From Rapana venosa (Eukaryota > Mollusca > Gastropoda > Neogastropoda > Muricidae), in the NCBI GenBank assembly GCA_028751875.1, contig CM054141.1, forward strand, positions 42,357,541 to 42,421,540: a DNA stretch of 64,000 nucleotides, given 5' to 3'. Position numbers and translations under genes: made by a program. Positions within the stretch are counted from its first letter, which is position 1; every line of letters starts with the position of its first letter. The notes beneath the pieces were generated by a model that was not told where the DNA came from, searched no databases, and worked only from the letters and a program-made list of their open reading frames with translations. This document shows positions 59,121 through 64,000 of the stretch, piece after piece.

Positions 59121-60873
59121 TTCTTGTTGTAGTTTCCTCAAAATAACTCGGCATGCATTCATTATTGGGTTATGCAAATCCTCAGGCATTCACCTGAGTG
59201 GATTTATGTGCAGATATAAATATGTTTATATGCAATATTCCACCTGCTGGGACCCTTCCATAGGAAAACAGTACACTGGAATCAAAAGAATCATATGGTG
59301 ACAGACAGTGACACTACAGTTGGTGTTACAACTTATATGCTTGACAATTGTGTCAATATGAATTTCAGGCTTGTTGCTTGGTTCCCCCCCCCCCCCCCCC
59401 CCGATTTCCCATCCTTAGCCCTGCATTGTGTAAATATTTGACATGCATTGTTGGTTTGACAATTCCCCAGAGAACTTTGCATAATTTATCTACTCTGGAA
59501 CAAATAAACTGGAGTAAAGGGAAGTCGTCATTTTCAAGATCATCCATTGTTTCATAAAATCATCTGTTTCATGTGTTTAGCATTGTCATCTGCATTGAGA
59601 AGCTGACAATAAATGCTGAGATGATCTTCACTTCTTATTAGAGTTTTTTTCTGTATGTGTGCGTGTGCATGAATGTGAGAGCACTTGCAGTGTACTGTGT
59701 GTATAGCTGTATGTGCTTTGTGAGCATGCATGCTTGTTATAATACAGGCATGAAGTTAAATATCACAGGCATAAAGTTATAACTTATAAAAAAAAAGGGG
59801 AAAAGATCACTACGCATGACCACAGAGACGAATATATCTTCACTTATTACCAGTAAAGGAAAATGGTTCTTCCCTAACAGTGACAGTGATGACAGCATCT
59901 GAAGTGAATCTTTTTTTTAAGGTTCCAGCTCAATACATACAATGCTTGAGCTGAATAAATTTATTTTGATCACATGTCACTTTACCTATAACTATCATTA
60001 GTGTAGGGGACGAATAAGCCTAGTACTAGTGGCTACAGCATTGCATCTATCAGTTATCTATATCATATAATTATTACTTATATAAATTTAAACAAACTTC
60101 ACCTGTTATTAATTTTTCAGGCAAATTTTTAAATCCATGAAAAATTGGCAAGCTCTGGCTGTTGTTTGCACTGCATCTTCATTTTCGATAATTATATGTG
60201 AAATAAGCGAGATGCACAGTATGTAAAAATTCACATTCAAAGAAGTAAGAAGCAAATCCAATGCTCACAATCATACAGTGTTTTGAGTTGAACATAACCT
60301 CTGCCCATATATATAAAGGAAGATGCAAGATCTCAGAATATTTTAACACCCACACATTTCATCTGTCTCCTGTCCTGTTAGAATAAAGAAGCTACATAGA
60401 TTTTTCGTGTCTGTCCTCTCATAACTTCTTCAAGCATCCTATGATATTTCACAGGCAAACACTCTCTCTCTCACCCCTCACCCCCCCCCCCTCCTCTCCC
60501 CCACACACAAACACCTCCCTCAATCTATTTCTCCACAACAATATGTGCTTTTGTAAAAGCAGCTGTGCACATTGCAGACAGCTGTCAACGAACTCAAAAA
60601 GAACAACCCTAAAAAGTCATAAATCCCAACTGACTTGGCAAGTCATCTTTCAATAATGATGTAAATTGACTGTTGCAGGGAAGTCTGTAGGAGTGCTTAA
60701 AAAAGTGAAAAGGAATTATTAACACCACAAAGAATTTTTGTCCACAGCATTTCAAACTATGGCTGGCAATCAGACCAGGGAAAAAAACTGCAAGACAAGG
60801 CAGAAACACAAGAAGAAAAGAAAACACTAAACAACACTGACCACAGAGCTAAAATGATAATAAAAAGACATTT

Positions 60874-60904
<31 letters not shown>

Positions 60905-61071
60905 AAGACACAAAATTATTGCCACAAAAATACAAAAGTGACATATACAATGAATCAGGATAAAGATTCTGGAATAGTAACAGTGAAATGAAATGATTGA
61001 CGGAGAAACAAAAGATGAATTCAAGTCAGAAAATATCAAAAAGGCATGTTTTCAGGAAATAAAATGTACTA
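59121..61071. other. Gene-free AT-rich stretch
   Basis: C run at 59385-59402, C-rich patch at 60479-60490 and a G run at 60876-60904. No gene recognised. Confidence 0.4.
60876..60904 (+). repeat. Poly-G, 29 bases
   Basis: Uninterrupted G run in otherwise AT-rich sequence. Confidence 0.95.
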
Positions 61072-62290
61072 AGTAGTGTCTGCAGACAGACATACATGTA
61101 CACATGAAAGAAAAACTGCAGAGAGATCCACAGTGTCTGCAGACAGACATACATGTACATAGGAAAGAAAAGATACAGAGAGATCCATAGTGTCTGCAGA
61201 CAGACACACATGTACATACAGAGAGATCCACAGTGTCTGCAGACAGACACACATGTACATAGGAAAGAAAAGATGCATAGATCCACAGTGTCTGTAGACA
61301 GACATACATGTACATAGGAAAGAAAAGATACCGAGAGATCCACAGTGTCTGCAGACAAACATACATGTACACATAAAAGAAAAGATACAGAGAGATCCAC
61401 AGTGTCTGCAGACAGACATACATGTACACATAAAAGAAAAGATACAGAGAGATCCACAGTGTCTGCAGACAGACATACATGTACACAGGAAAGAAAAGAT
61501 GCAGACAGATTCACAGTGTCGGCAAACAGTCACACATGTACACAGGAAAGAAAAGATGCAGAGATTCACAGTGTCTGCAAACAGACATACATGTACACAG
61601 GAAAGAAAAGATACAGAGAGATCCATAGTGTCTGCAGACAGACACACATGTACATACAGAGAGATCCACAGTGTCTGCAGACAGACATACATGTACACAG
61701 GAAAGAAAAGATGCAGACAGATTCACAGTGTCGGCAAACAGACATACATGTACACAGGAAAGAAAAGATACAGAGAGATCCACAGTGTCTGCAGACAGAC
61801 ATACATGTACATGTGAGAAAGAAAAGATACAGACAGATCCACAGTGTCTGCAGACAGACGGACATGTACACATGAAAGAAAAGATGCAGAGAGATCCACA
61901 GTGTCTGCAAACAGACATACATGTACACAGGAAAGAAAAGATGCAGAGATCCAGTGTCTGCAGACAGACATACATGTACATAGGAAAGAAAAGATGCAGA
62001 GATCCACAGTGTCTGCAGACAGACATACATGTACATAGGAAAGAAAAGATGCAGAGATCCACAGTGTCTGCAGACAGACATACATGTACATAGGAAAGAA
62101 AAGATGCAGAGATCCACAGTGTCTGCAGACAGACATACATGTACATAGGAAAGAAAAGATGCAGAGATCCACAGTGTCTGCAGACAGACATACATGTACA
62201 CAGGAAAGAAAATATGCAGACAGATTCACAGTGTCTGCAGACAGACATACATGTACATGTGGGAAAGAAAAGATGCAGACAGAATCATAC
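61072..62290 (+). repeat. Minisatellite, unit about 57 bp, 22 copies
   Basis: Twenty-two occurrences of ACATGTACA/T mark the units. Each contains the palindrome GTCTGCAGAC, ACATGTACAT and usually GGAAAGAAAAGAT. Units vary between about 40 and 60 bp. Two short units at about 61210-61250 and 61650-61690 lack the GGAAAGAAAAGAT part and sit in near-identical contexts, which points to a higher-order duplication. Long ORFs on both strands (245 residues on the minus strand) reflect unit length only. Confidence 0.95.
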
Positions 62291-62689
62291 TGCTGTGAAA
62301 CATCAAAAGAAGTTTCTGTCTTTTCATACTTTTTTTATTTTTAAAATTGAGCAAGGTTGTGGAAGAGTAACACTTTCTCATATCCCAAATCGATACAGCT
62401 CAGCATTTTACTAACATTTTCTTATTTCCTTTTTTGTCCCTGAGCTGTCCTTTATTCCTATTGTCTTGAAAAGAAAAGAAACATGTGCATGTGTGTGTTC
62501 GTTCTTGTATTTAACATCTGTTCACTATAAGTGATATTAGACGGGGGGAAAAAGACCTATAGCAAAAACAGTAGATGACAGAGGGAAAGAGTCATGTAAC
62601 AAATTGGTGTTCAAACATCAATGTAACGCCTAAAAATGCAAATAGGGAAAACAATATCAAAGAACTTTAAAGAAACGCAAAAAATGGGC

Positions 62690-62915
62690 TATGTACAAGT
62701 GACTTCAAAATAGCAAAAAGAATGTTTTCATCTGACAGAATTACATCTACATTTTCTTCAGAAGCATTTTTGTCCAAAAATTTTTTTGATATTATAAGAA
62801 ACTACAAAGCTTCTGACAAAACAATAAACAGTGTTTCAGAGAAAATTGTTCTCCACAAATTCACTTAACATTTTTACGAAACTTTGTTCTGAGAGCATTA
62901 AGTCGTATTCTGTAA
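62690..62915 (-). mobile_element. Short LINE C-terminal remnant
   Basis: Minus-strand translation gives YRIRLNALRTKFRKNV at about 62866-62915, parallel to FRLNAFRTKYSKDVN in the 6 kb remnant, followed by decayed sequence including VDVILSDENILFAILKSLVH near 62700-62760. It is probably the same family as the 6 kb copy, truncated at both ends. Confidence 0.5.
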
Positions 62916-62990
62916 GAAATGGTGGTAATCAGTCTTGTATAGAATATTGAAGAATATGATGTTTTTTGTCTTATGATATTATATAAATTC

Positions 62991-62993
<3 letters not shown>

Positions 62994-63028
<35 letters not shown>
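62994..63028 (+). repeat. (GT)n
   Basis: GT tract followed by GTGCGCACAC, a short palindrome. Confidence 0.95.
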
Positions 63029-63029
<1 letters not shown>

Positions 63030-63651
63030 TGTGCGCACACATGTGTGTGTGCTAATTCCATAACACTCAGTTTCCCATAACCTTTATGGAGTCTTCCACA
63101 GTCCTACATATTAGGTTTGTTGCGTGCTCTTTGTCTGATCCAAAAGATCCCCTGAGTCGACAGACCAGCAGTGAAGGTAGAGTAGAGAGATGAAGAGTCA
63201 CTAACAGATGATTGACGACAAATTAATAGTAAAGCACAAGACACAAGGTGATACAAAAGCATAACACACTGGATACCCTGTTTTGAATCAGATCCAAAGA
63301 TGTTCAAACAATGTTTTCATGCAGTGAACCATCACATTTGCCATATTATAAAATGTTCTCTTTGTGTGAGAAAAAAAAAGTGAGAAAAACACACTGAACA
63401 AAGTAAACCATGTAACTCTATCACAAAAAAGAGCGATTAAGAATTTAACTCCAAACTGTTTTCTCTTTTGTTTGATTGTTTTGGGGTGAAAAAGTTTGAT
63501 ATGCAGACTTAACCCATTTTGAATATTTCAAAAGTTTTAAGGCAATGGAGGAGTTGCATAAAATGTAACTGAGGGGAGAAAACCCTACAAAACAAATGCC
63601 TGATTCAAAACAAATTATCCAGAACACATTGTGAAAACAACAGGCACTTAC

Positions 63652-63686
63652 CTTTTGAGTGATGTGGTCGAAGTTGATGCCCAGTT
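63652..63686 (-). CDS. Candidate 35-nt internal exon, minus strand
   Basis: On the minus strand a TTTTTTACTCTTTACAG acceptor precedes 35 bases, then a consensus donor AAAAG|gtaagtg. Read with one base from a preceding exon, it gives ELGINFDHITQK without a stop. The rest of the gene would lie beyond the right edge and to the left. No family can be named from 12 residues. Confidence 0.35.
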
Positions 63687-63834
63687 CTGTAAAGAGTAAA
63701 AAATGTATGGTTTTAAAAAAAATTTTAAACCAAATAAACTTAGACTGAATGAATCAAACAGAAGAGACCAAGTACAAAAACACATAAGTACATGCTTTGA
63801 AACATACTAAGTGTAATCTGAACCAGTAAAGGTC

Positions 63835-64000
63835 TGTCCACACTATGATGAAAACGTATGTTCTTTCGATCCAGAAGGACCATAGAGCCGGAGCTTATCC
63901 CGGTTTCTGTAGCATTAAGCGAACTGATGGTTTTTCACCACCCCTGTGACAGGACGCTAGTCTGTCGCCAGATACTTCCCCAGCAGAGCTGGTACCCACT
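63835..64000 (+). repeat. Partial dispersed repeat running off the window
   Basis: CCAGAAGGACCATAGAGCCGGAGC...CTGTGACAGGACGCTAGTCTGTCGCC...GAGCTGGTACCCACT is GC-richer than its surroundings and repeat-like. Its last part resembles GCAGGTACCCATTTACAGC in the SINE at 49.7 kb, but no further relation can be shown before the window ends. Confidence 0.35.

Noticed and set aside
61511..62248. 245-residue minus-strand cysteine-rich protein
   Set aside because: It is a translation of the minisatellite; unit length 57 keeps frames open on both strands.

Overview
The window is eukaryotic nuclear DNA from an animal. It has a spliced gene with GT-AG introns, very dense microsatellites, several LINE families and tRNA- and 5S-derived SINEs, and no operons. 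The repeat families and the heavy CT/GT/CAGA/GATA microsatellite load look like a lophotrochozoan, most plausibly a gastropod mollusc. That placement rests on recollection of similar repeats, not on a search.

Layout. 1-5.5 kb: microsatellite blocks and SINE-like fragments. 5.5-6.8 kb: a tRNA-headed SINE next to a decayed LINE RNase H domain. 6.8-12.3 kb: homopolymer-rich, gene-free sequence that looks poorly polished, including a 74-base C run. 12.5-17.6 kb: trinucleotide, GT and GATA tracts, a 42-bp minisatellite (14.86-15.59 kb) and unclassified degenerate coding-like sequence. 18.2-25.2 kb: a retrotransposon cluster with a broken RTE-like element (minus strand, 20.03-23.20 kb) and three fragments of a second LINE family whose 3' end runs into (CT)n. 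25-31 kb: a SINE-like copy, microsatellites and one unassigned 58-codon ORF. 31.2-31.5 kb: a CpG-rich block ending in a strong splice donor, the best candidate promoter and first exon. 31.5-50.3 kb: gene-poor sequence, probably a long first intron. 50.3-54.2 kb: the one convincing protein-coding gene. 54.2-58.2 kb: its probable long 3' UTR. 58.4-64 kb: two weak minus-strand exon candidates, a tRNA-like SINE, a 22-copy minisatellite of about 57 bp, a LINE remnant and a partial repeat at the window edge.

The gene has three coding exons (50341-50624, 51255-51591, 52596-54176) that join in frame to 733 residues. It encodes a signal peptide, leucine-rich repeats with a C-terminal LRR cap, one Ig domain, one transmembrane helix and a tail of about 290 residues ending in a class I PDZ-ligand pattern. 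This is the architecture of Kekkon/LRRC24-like cell-surface receptors.

No clearly new biochemical system is visible. The most interesting signals concern mobile DNA: a LINE family whose fragments sit inside (CT)n tracts, and a SINE whose head joins a tRNA-like 5' part to a 5S rRNA-like internal promoter, with an exact 10-bp target-site duplication.
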